From contig CAJUTW010000001.1 in the NCBI GenBank assembly GCA_910589335.1, positions 1-64,000 on the forward strand: a stretch of DNA of 64,000 nucleotides. The letters are read 5' to 3'. The stretch comes from an uncultured Bacilli bacterium. GTDB lineage: Bacteria > Bacillota_I > Bacilli_A > RF39 > UBA660. Below the pieces are notes generated by a model. That model saw only the letters and a list, made by a program, of their open reading frames with translations. It ran no database searches and was not told where the DNA came from. Numbering within the stretch: the first letter of the stretch is position 1; every line of letters begins with the position of its first letter. The position numbers were made by a program, and so were the translations under genes. Shown here piece after piece: positions 1 to 7,958 of this stretch.

Positions 1-69
1 ATAACATCAGGTCTTTCTTTTTTTGTGTCTTCCCCCAAATCATTTTACACTATCATATATATTAACAAC

Positions 70-99
70 TTGACAAAAAGTTGGGGGGGGTGGTATTAT
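70..99 (+). promoter_or_regulatory. Sigma-A type promoter with a G8 tract in its spacer
   Basis: TTGACA at 70-75 and TATTAT at 94-99 are separated by 18 bases, of which 83-90 are eight consecutive G. The gene start is 37 bases downstream of the -10 box. Loss of one G would give the optimal 17-base spacing. Homopolymer tracts in promoter spacers are known to drive phase variation in other bacteria; that it does so here is inference. Confidence 0.6.
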
Positions 100-135
100 A
101 GTTATTAGTATAAGTTAGTATAGGAGTTTGTAGGT

Positions 136-1758
136 ATGAAAAATAAAAAAGTAGTAGTATTTGTATTAATAATTTTTCTAATTTTTTTATTAGGATTTTT
201 ATTGATGAAGAAATTTGATAGTGGTAAAGATATAGAAGTTATTAGTTTGAATGGAGAAAAAGTTAATGTATTAGATGGAGATATTTTAACTTATAATAGT
301 GCAGTTACAATAGCTTGTGATAATTGTTTTGTTGATAGTAAGGAAGTAAGTAAGAGTAAAAAATTAACTGAAAGTAAAAAATATAAAATAAAAGTTAAAG
401 ATATAAAATTTTATTTAGAAATTGATAAAGACATTGATTTTAAAATAAAAGATTATTTTGGAAATGAAATACATAATTATTTGACTAATAAATTGCCTTT
501 TATTATCGAAAGTAGTGAAGATATAAAATTAGATGACAAAAAATATGAAAAAGAAGGTGTTTATGAGGTTGGTAGTTATAAAATTAAATCAAATAAAAGA
601 GAAAAAGAGATAAAAATTAATGAAATAGAAAAAAAGAATGAATATAATTTCTATTTTACAACAGGAACTTTATCTACTCTTTATAGTGCATTATTTTTAG
701 CAAAAGATGATACTAATTCTTATGTGTGGTTTGCTAGAGAAAATACTTTAAGTTTAGATTATTTAAAAGAGATGAAGAATGTTACACCTTCTGAATATAT
801 AGGGAAGCCTGAAAAATTATCAGAAGAAGTTGTTACAGAAGTACAAAATTATATTAAAAAAATAATTGAAAAAGATAAAGATGCTTATTTTAATGTTTAT
901 GTTGATGAGATGCATTATTTCGTAGAAAATTCTTGCTTTAATACTTTAGGATTTGATTCAAGTAGAGTAAATATGATTTATATAACTGATGGTACTATTA
1001 GTTATGAGTTAGATTATTTACATAATAGTAAACCTGAAGTATTTGAACAAATTTTAAAAGAATATAAAAATATTACTAAAGATTTATTACAAAGAAAAAT
1101 AGATATTATTCCAACAAGTATAAATTACGTAATACCAGCGATAAAAAATAATAATTCTAAGTATTATTTACAATATCCAAGTTATTTTGAAACTTTAAAT
1201 AAAGATATTAGTGAAATTTATAAGGATATGAAATTTGATGATATTAATCCACCTAAATTATATGATAATCTTACTAATAGTCAAAAAAGAAAGTTTCAAA
1301 AATTGGTTGATTTTAATAAAAAAGAATTTGATGAAAAGTATTTTAAAGAAAGTGATAAAGAGTATTTAATTATAATAGGAAATACTCCTATGGATTATGG
1401 ATATGGTGACGATGTTTTTAAAAATATGATTAAAGACGTTGTTAAAGAGTATAAAGATAAATATAATATTTTATTTAAACCTCATCCTAGAGCTTTACCT
1501 GATTTAGAGTATACAAGCTTTTTTGAAAATTTAGGCGTAGGAATATTACCTGGTAAAATGCCTATGGAAGCTATAACTTTTACTTATAAAGATTTAAAAT
1601 TGGGTGGTTTTCCAAGTTCACTATTTTTATCAATTGATTCTAAAAATATGGAATTCTTGTTTTTAAGTGATAAAAAGGATGTTTTTGAACCTATACAAAG
1701 TATGTTAGATGATAAGTTTAGTAATGTTAAAATAATTAATCCTAAGGATTATAAGTAA
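136..1758 (+). CDS. Membrane-anchored GT80-family sialyltransferase-like glycosyltransferase
   Basis: 540 aa. Residues 5-24 form a hydrophobic anchor after a MKNKK start. Residues ~30-165 are beta-rich and fit the Ig-like domain of Vibrionaceae GT80 enzymes. Residues ~170-535 follow, from memory, the GT-B fold of Pasteurella PmST1. The opening NFYFTTGTLSTLYSA matches its donor-site strand. H260 (DEMH) corresponds to H112, D285 in YITDG to catalytic D141, and H450-P451 in FKPHPR to catalytic H311. E478 and S494-S495 (GGFPSSL) match E338 and S355/S356. The family transfers sialic acid from CMP-sialic acid to galactosides. The catalytic set looks intact. The anchor predicts an outside-facing domain, which is odd for a nucleotide-sugar enzyme. 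AGGAG at 122-126 supports this start. The LPFTG gene follows after 11 bases and is probably co-transcribed. Confidence 0.8.
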   Translation: MKNKKVVVFVLIIFLIFLLGFLLMKKFDSGKDIEVISLNGEKVNVLDGDILTYNSAVTIACDNCFVDSKEVSKSKKLTESKKYKIKVKDIKFYLEIDKDIDFKIKDYFGNEIHNYLTNKLPFIIESSEDIKLDDKKYEKEGVYEVGSYKIKSNKREKEIKINEIEKKNEYNFYFTTGTLSTLYSALFLAKDDTNSYVWFARENTLSLDYLKEMKNVTPSEYIGKPEKLSEEVVTEVQNYIKKIIEKDKDAYFNVYVDEMHYFVENSCFNTLGFDSSRVNMIYITDGTISYELDYLHNSKPEVFEQILKEYKNITKDLLQRKIDIIPTSINYVIPAIKNNNSKYYLQYPSYFETLNKDISEIYKDMKFDDINPPKLYDNLTNSQKRKFQKLVDFNKKEFDEKYFKESDKEYLIIIGNTPMDYGYGDDVFKNMIKDVVKEYKDKYNILFKPHPRALPDLEYTSFFENLGVGILPGKMPMEAITFTYKDLKLGGFPSSLFLSIDSKNMEFLFLSDKKDVFEPIQSMLDDKFSNVKIINPKDYK

Positions 1759-1769
1759 AGGAGGTAGTT

Positions 1770-3377
1770 ATGAAAATTAGAATTTTACTATTAGTATTTG
1801 CAATTCTTTTTACTACATTTTTTCCTTTTTTTAGTGTAGAGGCTGCTACTGCTCCAACTTATAATACTTCTATTAGAGGTACTAAAGATTATAATAGTTA
1901 TAAAGTTACAAATACTGGTGATATGAAGATTTATTATGATAAAGAAGAAGGAGTGTCTTATGAATATAATGAAAACTTTAAATTATATAAAATAATTGAT
2001 TATTATTATAATCCTACGACAAAAACAATAGTTTATCAGTTTACAACAAAATTTAAAGATTTTCTTTCTTCATCATTTTCAGGAGTTTCTGGTCATTTTA
2101 CTGAAGAAGAGTATATGTCTTTAGATAATGGAATGGCAAATAAAGGACCTTTTACTCGAGATGACTATTTTGAACAACATAATGTAGTTTTTGAAGATCA
2201 TTATATATATTATAGCTCTGAATTTTCTGAGTTAATGAGTAAATATGCGGCTTATATAAGAAAAAATAATATAAGTAGTGATACTGATCTTGATGGTAAT
2301 TTATATCATGGATATTCATCAGGATATAATATAAATGTAGGAAGTTATTTAGTCTTGCCATCTAAAACTAATTATGTTTATGGGGTAATGGCTGATACTA
2401 TTAAAGTCTCTTCTGATGGTTATGTTACTGATTCAGCGATATATGCGAAAGTTAGTAAGACAAATGTTACTTCAAATATAAATGAATTAACAAGTACTTC
2501 TATTTCTTTTGGAGATAGTTTTATATTAAAGGTAAGAGTAAATATTCCATATTATCCTAAAACAGCAACTAATTCTAATAGAGTGTTTAAGCTTAATATT
2601 AATTTTAATTATACTGGAATTGATTCAGATCCTGATACAAGACTTTATAGAATGTCGTACAAAAATCAATATTGGCAAGATACGACTGCTACTGGTATTG
2701 AAGCAGAGTATGGAAATTTTGAAGTTAATCTTTATGGTTCAGGAAATAATGTTGTAGCTACTGCCCATAGATATCAACATGGTTTTTATATTGATGTTAT
2801 TGATCCTAGTGAGTTGATGATGGGAGGAAATACTGTAAATTTTGAAATTCCTTGTACTACAAATTGGTTATCAACTTTAGGTGGAGAAGGTAATTTAATT
2901 ACTACCAATGCAGAGTTTAGTGAACCTTATTCTGATAAAACCTTTATTACTACAAGAGATTCAAAAGTAACAGTTTTTAGTTATGGATTGCAAATTACAG
3001 GAAATTCTGGAGCAAAATTTGAAGTTAAAAATGGAAGTAGGGTAGTAGGTAATATTATTATTGGAAGTGATGGAACAGGTAGTTTGCATGGAATTAAACA
3101 AGGTGATTATACTGTAAAGCAAACATTAGCTCCTTCTGGTTATGTTCTGTTAACTAGAACAGAAACTGTTAAGGTAGGACCTGGAGGTACTCAAGTTTCT
3201 GGAAAACAAGGATATTATAATGTTACTATGATGAATACAATACCAGCAGTTTTACCTTTTACTGGTAGTGTTGGAAATATATTATTTATTTTATTTGGAT
3301 TTTTATTGATGATTACAGCTATAATTTTTATTATATTTTATAAAAAGCGTTATAGAGAAAAAATGATTAATGCTTAA
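1770..3377 (+). CDS. LPXTG-type cell-wall-anchored surface protein with SpaA-like domain
   Basis: 535 aa. A signal peptide spans residues 1-26 (cleavage likely after SVEA). A long unrecognised beta-rich region follows. At ~400-485 there is a prealbumin-like SpaA/Cna-B domain (GAKFEVKNGS, GDYTVKQTLAPSGYV). The sorting signal is LPFTG at 495-499, then a hydrophobic span and a KKRYREK tail. Proteins of this type are cleaved by sortase and joined to peptidoglycan. AAGGAGG lies just before the ATG and the upstream sialyltransferase ends 11 bases away, so the two probably form one operon. The ligand is unknown. The only sortase in the window is 37 kb downstream and looks class B-like, so the partner sortase may lie elsewhere. 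Confidence 0.88.
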   Translation: MKIRILLLVFAILFTTFFPFFSVEAATAPTYNTSIRGTKDYNSYKVTNTGDMKIYYDKEEGVSYEYNENFKLYKIIDYYYNPTTKTIVYQFTTKFKDFLSSSFSGVSGHFTEEEYMSLDNGMANKGPFTRDDYFEQHNVVFEDHYIYYSSEFSELMSKYAAYIRKNNISSDTDLDGNLYHGYSSGYNINVGSYLVLPSKTNYVYGVMADTIKVSSDGYVTDSAIYAKVSKTNVTSNINELTSTSISFGDSFILKVRVNIPYYPKTATNSNRVFKLNINFNYTGIDSDPDTRLYRMSYKNQYWQDTTATGIEAEYGNFEVNLYGSGNNVVATAHRYQHGFYIDVIDPSELMMGGNTVNFEIPCTTNWLSTLGGEGNLITTNAEFSEPYSDKTFITTRDSKVTVFSYGLQITGNSGAKFEVKNGSRVVGNIIIGSDGTGSLHGIKQGDYTVKQTLAPSGYVLLTRTETVKVGPGGTQVSGKQGYYNVTMMNTIPAVLPFTGSVGNILFILFGFLLMITAIIFIIFYKKRYREKMINA

Positions 3378-3403
3378 AGTAGTACTAAAGTATTACTTTT
3401 TTT
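3376..3403 (+). terminator. Rho-independent terminator after the LPFTG gene
   Basis: Nine-pair stem AAAGTAGTA/TATTACTTT (one G-T pair) with a six-base loop, followed by a T run. It begins inside the stop codon of the surface protein. Confidence 0.75.
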
Positions 3404-3405
3404 CT

Positions 3406-3433
3406 TTGCAAAGAGCAATTAATATAGTATAAT
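3406..3433 (+). promoter_or_regulatory. Sigma-A type promoter for the small membrane protein
   Basis: TTGCAA at 3406-3411, a 16-base spacer and TATAAT at 3428-3433, 28 bases before the next start codon. Confidence 0.65.
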
Positions 3434-3461
3434 ACACAAAAACAGGTTTTTGGGAGGAATT

Positions 3462-3764
3462 ATGGGTAAAGTTAAGGATTTTGATCAATTAGAAGAATAT
3501 AAAGATTTAGATAGTGAATCTGAGAATAATAAAAAAGAAATGAGAGATTTTAATGTTAATTATATTTTAGTTTTAAAATTACTTTCAATGTGGTTTATTC
3601 GAATAGGTGTGATTATTGCTTTTTGTTTACTTATAATGTTTTTTATATCTGGAAATATATTTAATGGATTTATTTTTATATTTAGTCTTATAATTGCTTT
3701 TTGTTTTGGTTATTTTTTTATGTATTTATTAGATCAATTTATGATTAAATTTAGAAGGAACTAG
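3462..3764 (+). CDS. Small membrane protein, function unknown
   Basis: 100 aa. The first ~40 residues are charged (KVKDFDQLEEYKDLDSESEN). Two hydrophobic spans follow at roughly 45-70 and 72-95, ending in IKFRRN. GGGAGGA at 3452-3458 places the start at ATG 3462; an in-frame TTG at 3450 overlaps the ribosome binding site and is unlikely. It has its own promoter and terminator, so it is a single-gene unit. No family recognised. Confidence 0.65.
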   Translation: MGKVKDFDQLEEYKDLDSESENNKKEMRDFNVNYILVLKLLSMWFIRIGVIIAFCLLIMFFISGNIFNGFIFIFSLIIAFCFGYFFMYLLDQFMIKFRRN

Positions 3765-3805
3765 AAGTATTTTTATATTTATAAAAGTTATAATGAAGAA
3801 AAAAT

Positions 3806-3834
3806 AAAAGTAATAAATTTTACTTTTGTTTTTT
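3806..3834 (+). terminator. Rho-independent terminator
   Basis: AAAAGTAA/TTACTTTT stem with a six-base loop, then a T-rich tail, 42 bases after the small membrane protein. Confidence 0.65.
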
Positions 3835-3859
3835 ATATGTAAATTAAAATTTACAAATG

Positions 3860-3997
3860 AAAAAAAGACGTCGGCAAACGTCTTTTAAATTTCAATCTAA
3901 GAGGCTACACCCCCTGAGGGTAGCCTCCAAAAAGAATAAAAAGGGGTTGGCTAGTGTGATACTAGCGACCAATTCGCCTAATTCCGAATTGGTAGTT
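3860..3997 (-). ncRNA. Structured small RNA candidate, about 135 nt
   Basis: The minus strand has a near-consensus promoter (4029-4001) followed by four hairpins. They are ACCAATTCG/CGAATTGGT (3968-3993), GCTAGT/ACTAGC (3950-3966), GAGGCTAC/GTAGCCTC (3901-3927), and a terminator stem AAAAGACGT/ACGTCTTTT (3863-3886) that runs into T residues on the minus strand. No open reading frame of note lies inside. Stems are G+C richer than the surroundings, as expected for a folded RNA. I do not recognise the class; it does not look like tRNA, tmRNA, SRP RNA or RNase P. It could be a trans-acting small RNA. Confidence 0.6.
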
Positions 3998-4000
3998 CCT

Positions 4001-4029
4001 ATACTAATCTAAAAGAGTATTTTTGTCAA
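4001..4029 (-). promoter_or_regulatory. Promoter of the minus-strand small RNA
   Basis: Read on the minus strand: TTGACA (4029-4024), a 17-base spacer and TAGTAT (4006-4001). Near-perfect sigma-A spacing, with no protein gene downstream on that strand. Confidence 0.65.
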
Positions 4030-4242
4030 CAAAAAATAGAAAAAAATTGTTTTTTTTAAATATTTATTTAGATGTTAGAATTGGTATTTATATAAGGCGT
4101 TTGTTCTTATAAATAAAACTTATAATTATTAATTTTTTATAGTTATTTTTTTTATATTTAAATAAGTTAGTAAATATGTTAAAATAATGCTTATTAATTT
4201 TATCTAGTTAAATTTTATTGTTTAAAAAAAGGGGAAAGTATC
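4030..4242. other. AT-rich leader without a recognisable gene
   Basis: Between the small RNA promoter and the radical SAM gene the sequence is mostly A and T. I see no open frame or convincing promoter. The radical SAM gene must be transcribed from somewhere in here. Confidence 0.4.
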
Positions 4243-5316
4243 ATGGAAAAGGAATTATATGAATATAAATTAGATTTATTATATTATGGAATAAAAATTG
4301 ATGATGAGTGTTTTAAAAGACTTATAAAAGGAAATAATAATAATAATGTTTGTTTTGATGATTATATTACTACTAGAGGTTTAATGTTGTGTCTTGATTC
4401 AAAAATATATGTAAGTACTGATATAAAAGAAGAATCACCTTATATTATTAGTTTTATTAATGATGATTATTTTTTAAGAAAGGGCGATTTATATATTTGT
4501 AATATAGATATTCTTCAGCCTCCAGAATTTGCTTTATATGAAGCTAGGCTTATTTCAGGAGATTTTGTAACTAATTATGTTAATGTTCATGGTGATAGAT
4601 TAAGATTGCAACCAATAGAAGGATGTGCTTTTTTATGTAAATTTTGTAACTTAAATCAGAAAAAATATTTGTTGCATAGAATAGATGATTTAGAAGAAGC
4701 TTTCCAGTATGTTTTAAAAAATGTTAAATTTAGACATATTTTAATAAGTGGAGGTACACCTCTATATAGAAGTGAAGACTATGAATATTTAAATAATGTA
4801 TATAAATTTTTTGGATTAAAATATGGTAAGAAGTTTCCAATTGATATTATGTTAGTTCCTAGAGGATTAGATATTAATAATAATGATGATATTGGATATG
4901 AAAATTTTTTGAAACAGTTAAAAGAGTGGAATATTACAGGTCTTTCAGTTAATTTGGAATTAAATAATGATAAATTAAGAAAAGAATATATTCCAAATAA
5001 AAATTCTTTGAGAAAAGAAAATTATTTTAATTTTTTAAAATTAGCAATAAAAATTTTTGGAAGTGAAAATGTTAGATCTTGTATTGTAGTTGGTCTTGAG
5101 AGTGTTCAAGATAGTCTTATTGCTGTTGAAGATTTGTGCCGAATTGGTTGTATGCCTGTTTTATGTCCTTATATTCCAAATGATTTGGAGACTAAAATGC
5201 CAAAACCAGAATTTATGAAAGAGGTTTTGATAGGAGCTAAAGCTATAGCTAAGAAATATAATGTTAAATTAGGACCATTGTGTGATTCTTGCAAACACAA
5301 TACAATTTTTTATTAA
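4243..5316 (+). CDS. Radical SAM domain protein, substrate unknown
   Basis: 357 aa. The CX3CX2C cluster motif EGCAFLCKFCN lies at about residues 126-136 and would hold the [4Fe-4S] cluster that cleaves S-adenosylmethionine. ILISGGTPLY (~165) is the SAM-contacting GGE/GGTP-type strand. The C-terminal CDSCKHN adds two more cysteines that could bind metal or a second cluster. The ~120 N-terminal residues are not recognised. The layout resembles the biotin synthase/lipoyl synthase-like superfamily, but no specific reaction can be named. An AAAGGGGAAAG ribosome site precedes the ATG. A five-AAT run codes for Asn near residue 31. It is monocistronic; recG downstream has its own promoter. Confidence 0.8.
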   Translation: MEKELYEYKLDLLYYGIKIDDECFKRLIKGNNNNNVCFDDYITTRGLMLCLDSKIYVSTDIKEESPYIISFINDDYFLRKGDLYICNIDILQPPEFALYEARLISGDFVTNYVNVHGDRLRLQPIEGCAFLCKFCNLNQKKYLLHRIDDLEEAFQYVLKNVKFRHILISGGTPLYRSEDYEYLNNVYKFFGLKYGKKFPIDIMLVPRGLDINNNDDIGYENFLKQLKEWNITGLSVNLELNNDKLRKEYIPNKNSLRKENYFNFLKLAIKIFGSENVRSCIVVGLESVQDSLIAVEDLCRIGCMPVLCPYIPNDLETKMPKPEFMKEVLIGAKAIAKKYNVKLGPLCDSCKHNTIFY

Positions 5317-5345
5317 AAAATGATAAATTTTAGTTTAAATAAATC

Positions 5346-5374
5346 TTGGATAAATTTTTTTAATGTGCTATAAT
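5346..5374 (+). promoter_or_regulatory. recG promoter
   Basis: TTGGAT (5346-5351), a 17-base spacer and TATAAT (5369-5374), 23 bases before the GTG start. Confidence 0.6.
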
Positions 5375-5396
5375 ATGCCAAGAAGGAAGTGGTATT

Positions 5397-7391
5397 GTGG
5401 CAGAATTAAAAGATGTAAAAGGTATTGGTCCTAAGGCTCTTTCTTTATTAAATAAAATTAATATTTTATCAATTGAAGATTTAGTTACTCATTATCCTTT
5501 TAGATATGATATTTTAGAAAGAAATGACTTATCTAAAGTTGAAGATGGTGAAAAAATTACAATTGATGGAAAAGTTGAAAGTGTACCTATTTTAATGAGA
5601 TTTAAAGCAGGTTTAAATAAAATGAATTTCAGATTAGTTACACAATCTGGTGTAGTTGGTGTTTCTATATTTAATAGAGCTTTTTTAAAAAGTCAGTTGG
5701 GTGTAGGAGCTGGGATAACAGTTATAGGAAAGTTTGATAAGTCAAAGAATATAATAACAGCTAGTGATATAAAAATGGGGATTTTAACTAATAAAGTTAA
5801 AATAGAACCAGTTTATCATTGTACTAATGGTCTTACTAGTAAAAATATGTCTACATATATTAATATGGCCTTACTAGTATATGGTAGAGAAATAGCTGAT
5901 TATATTCCTCAAGAGTATACTAAAAAATATAATTTTTTAAATAAGAAAACTGCATTAAATGTAATTCATAATCCATCTACAAGTGAAAAATTGAAAGATG
6001 TTACGATTAGACTTAAATATGAAGAATTATTTCAATTTATGTTTAAAATTAATTACTTAAAGCAACAGAATAAAAAGAAAAAAAATGGATTAATTAGAGA
6101 AATTGATAAGAAAGAATTGAATAAATTTATTAAAAAAATTCCTTTTTCTTTAACTAATGATCAGATGAAGGCGATAGATGAAATTATTAATGATTTAGAA
6201 GCGTCAAATAGAATGAATAGATTACTTCAAGGTGATGTTGGTAGTGGAAAGACAGTGGTTGCTTTTACAGGGATGTTTGCTAATTATTTATGTGGATATC
6301 AAAGTGCTTTAATGGCTCCAACTGAGATTTTAGCTACGCAACATTATAATAATTTAAAGGAATTTTTAAAAGATGAAAATATTAATATAGCATTACTTAC
6401 TGGTTCAACTTCTAAGAAGGATAAACTTGAAATTTATAAGGGGTTAAAAGATGGTAATATTAATATGGTTATTGGAACTCATGCTTTAATTCAAGATGAA
6501 GTTGAGTATAATAATTTAGGTTTAGTTATTACGGATGAGCAGCACCGTTTTGGAGTTCATCAAAGGGCCAATTTACAGAATAAAGGAGTTAAGCCAGATG
6601 TTTTATATATGAGTGCTACTCCAATTCCAAGAACTTATGCTTTGACAATATTTGGTGATATGGATGTTTCTACAATTAAAGAAAGACCAAAAGGAAGACA
6701 GAAAATAGATACATATGTAAAAAAGAATAGTGAAATAAAAGATGTTTTAGAAATGATTTATAAAGAACTTAAAAATAATCATCAAATATATGTAATAGCA
6801 CCTCTTATAGAAGAAAGTGAGAATTCTGATTTAACCACAGTAAATGAACTGAGAGAACAAATGAAACTTGCTTTTGGAGAACTTTATAAAATTGATATTG
6901 TTCATGGGAAAATGGCAAGTGGTGCCAAAGATTTAATTATGGAACAGTTTAAAGAAAATAAGATTCAAATACTTATTTCAACTACAGTTGTTGAAGTAGG
7001 GGTAGATGTTCCTAATGCTACTACTATTGTTATTTTTGATGCTGATAGATTTGGGCTTTCTACACTTCATCAATTACGAGGAAGGGTTGGTCGTGGTACT
7101 TCGAAAAGTCAATGTATTTTAATTAGTGATAGTGATGCAGAAAGACTAAAAATAATGGAGAGAGAAGATGATGGCTTTGTCATCTCTGAAGAAGATTTCA
7201 AATTAAGAGGACATGGGGATTTGTTTGGTACTAAACAAAGTGGTGATATGACTTTTAAAATTGCTAGTATTAAAAATGATTATAAGATTTTACTACAAGC
7301 TAAAAAAGATTCTAAAGAATATTTATTAAATAAAGAAACAGATGAAGAAGAACTTAAAAAAAGTTTAATAGCTTCAATTACGGAAGGATAA
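5397..7391 (+). CDS. recG: ATP-dependent DNA helicase RecG
   Basis: 664 aa, near the usual length. It remodels stalled forks and Holliday junctions. An N-terminal helix-hairpin-helix-like segment (DVKGIGPKALSLLNK) and an OB-like wedge domain precede the helicase core. Walker A is GDVGSGKT (~279), the Walker B-type box is DEQHRFG, followed by SATPIPRT and the RecG/Mfd-type QLRGRVGRG. The C-terminal FKLRGHGDLFGTKQSG block is typical of RecG. Start is GTG at 5397 with AGAAGGAAGTG upstream. In Bacillus recG precedes fapR-plsX; here it is followed by an accessory region, suggesting insertion next to it. Confidence 0.97.
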   Translation: MAELKDVKGIGPKALSLLNKINILSIEDLVTHYPFRYDILERNDLSKVEDGEKITIDGKVESVPILMRFKAGLNKMNFRLVTQSGVVGVSIFNRAFLKSQLGVGAGITVIGKFDKSKNIITASDIKMGILTNKVKIEPVYHCTNGLTSKNMSTYINMALLVYGREIADYIPQEYTKKYNFLNKKTALNVIHNPSTSEKLKDVTIRLKYEELFQFMFKINYLKQQNKKKKNGLIREIDKKELNKFIKKIPFSLTNDQMKAIDEIINDLEASNRMNRLLQGDVGSGKTVVAFTGMFANYLCGYQSALMAPTEILATQHYNNLKEFLKDENINIALLTGSTSKKDKLEIYKGLKDGNINMVIGTHALIQDEVEYNNLGLVITDEQHRFGVHQRANLQNKGVKPDVLYMSATPIPRTYALTIFGDMDVSTIKERPKGRQKIDTYVKKNSEIKDVLEMIYKELKNNHQIYVIAPLIEESENSDLTTVNELREQMKLAFGELYKIDIVHGKMASGAKDLIMEQFKENKIQILISTTVVEVGVDVPNATTIVIFDADRFGLSTLHQLRGRVGRGTSKSQCILISDSDAERLKIMEREDDGFVISEEDFKLRGHGDLFGTKQSGDMTFKIASIKNDYKILLQAKKDSKEYLLNKETDEEELKKSLIASITEG

Positions 7392-7435
7392 ATATACTAA
7401 AAAAGTGTAAAGTAAAAAAACTTTTATAATTATAA

Positions 7436-7464
7436 TTGACATTTGTAAGTTTATCCTATATTAT
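7436..7464 (+). promoter_or_regulatory. Promoter of the second small RNA candidate
   Basis: TTGACA (7436-7441), a 17-base spacer and TATTAT (7459-7464), 45 bases after recG. No protein frame follows. Confidence 0.65.
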
Positions 7465-7470
7465 TAAGAT

Positions 7471-7576
7471 GCGTGGTACATAATATATCACGCCGATATC
7501 TCTAACGGTTTAATGTTAGAGTATATTCAACCGAACCCCCTGAAATCCTAGCCGAGAGGCTAGGATACTTTGTTTT
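7471..7576 (+). ncRNA. Structured small RNA candidate with possible pseudoknot
   Basis: It starts about 7 bases after the -10 box. Hairpins: GCGTG/CACGC (7471-7493), CTCTAAC/GTTAGAG (7500-7521), and a nine-pair stem ATCCTAGCC/GGCTAGGAT with a GAGA tetraloop (7545-7566), then a T-rich tail. The loop of the second hairpin (GGTT at 7507-7510) is complementary to AACC at 7529-7532, which would form an H-type pseudoknot. The class is not recognised. It lies at the edge of a plasmid-like remnant, so a copy-control or antisense RNA is possible. Confidence 0.5.
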
Positions 7577-7607
7577 ATAAGGGTTTCTATAATCTTTTTA
7601 AAATTCT

Positions 7608-7642
7608 AACCACCCATCTAACTACCCATATTGGTGGTTTTT
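7608..7642 (+). terminator. Terminator-like hairpin
   Basis: AACCACC/GGTGGTT stem (7608-7614 with 7633-7639) followed by TTT. It could end read-through from the small RNA. The loop is long (18 bases), so confidence is modest. Confidence 0.4.
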
Positions 7643-7699
7643 AAATAGTTTAATATAGTTTAAGTAAGTTTATTTATGGTATTTACAATATCATTTAGT

Positions 7700-7923
7700 T
7701 TATTTTTGAATATGTGGGAATACGTATTTTCTATTTTTTAAATTATGTTTCACTTCTTGATATAAATTATTTTGAGTAAGTGATACATATTCAATATTAA
7801 ATTTGTTCTTTTTTTATCATAATTTCCTGTACCTTTTCTATCAGTCATTTCAACTCCAATATTATAAATATCAGCTTTCTTATAATGAGTTTCTACTCGT
7901 ACAACTTGTTTGCCATCATACAT
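7700..7923 (-). pseudogene. Frameshifted N-terminal fragment of a plasmid recombination/relaxase-like protein
   Basis: A strong AAAGGAGG site precedes an ATG at 7923. The frame reads MYDGKQVVRVETHYKKADIY and then NIGVEMTDRKGTGNYDKKR. Near 7801 one base is missing and the match continues in another frame (FNIEYVSLTQNNLYQEVKHN) to a stop at 7700. From memory this opening resembles Firmicutes plasmid recombination (MobV-like) proteins, which run for several hundred residues. The rest is absent, so the gene is both frameshifted and truncated. Hairpins lie just upstream of its start, where a relaxase's transfer origin would sit. Confidence 0.5.
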
Positions 7924-7958
7924 TTAATTCCTCCTTTGCTCGAACTTCTTTAGAATAG

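Noticed and set aside
31..87. Inverted CCCCCAA / TTGGGGG around the first promoter, possible invertible switch
   Set aside because: Only seven bases, and the -10 box lies outside the repeats, so inversion would separate the promoter elements. No invertase gene is present. Tract slippage is the simpler idea.
2152..2361. Open frame of 69 codons antisense to the LPFTG protein
   Set aside because: No ribosome site, composition of an antisense shadow, and the plus-strand gene is clearly real. The same reasoning removes antisense frames at 10807-11004, 18285-18530, 19164-19391, 20537-20821, 30279-30512, 34664-34888, 42927-43145, 49969-50181 and 57977-58183, and same-strand shadows at 41853, 60595 and 61471.
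3860..3997. T-box or riboswitch leader
   Set aside because: There is no gene downstream on the minus strand for it to control, and no T-box bulge or known aptamer core is visible.
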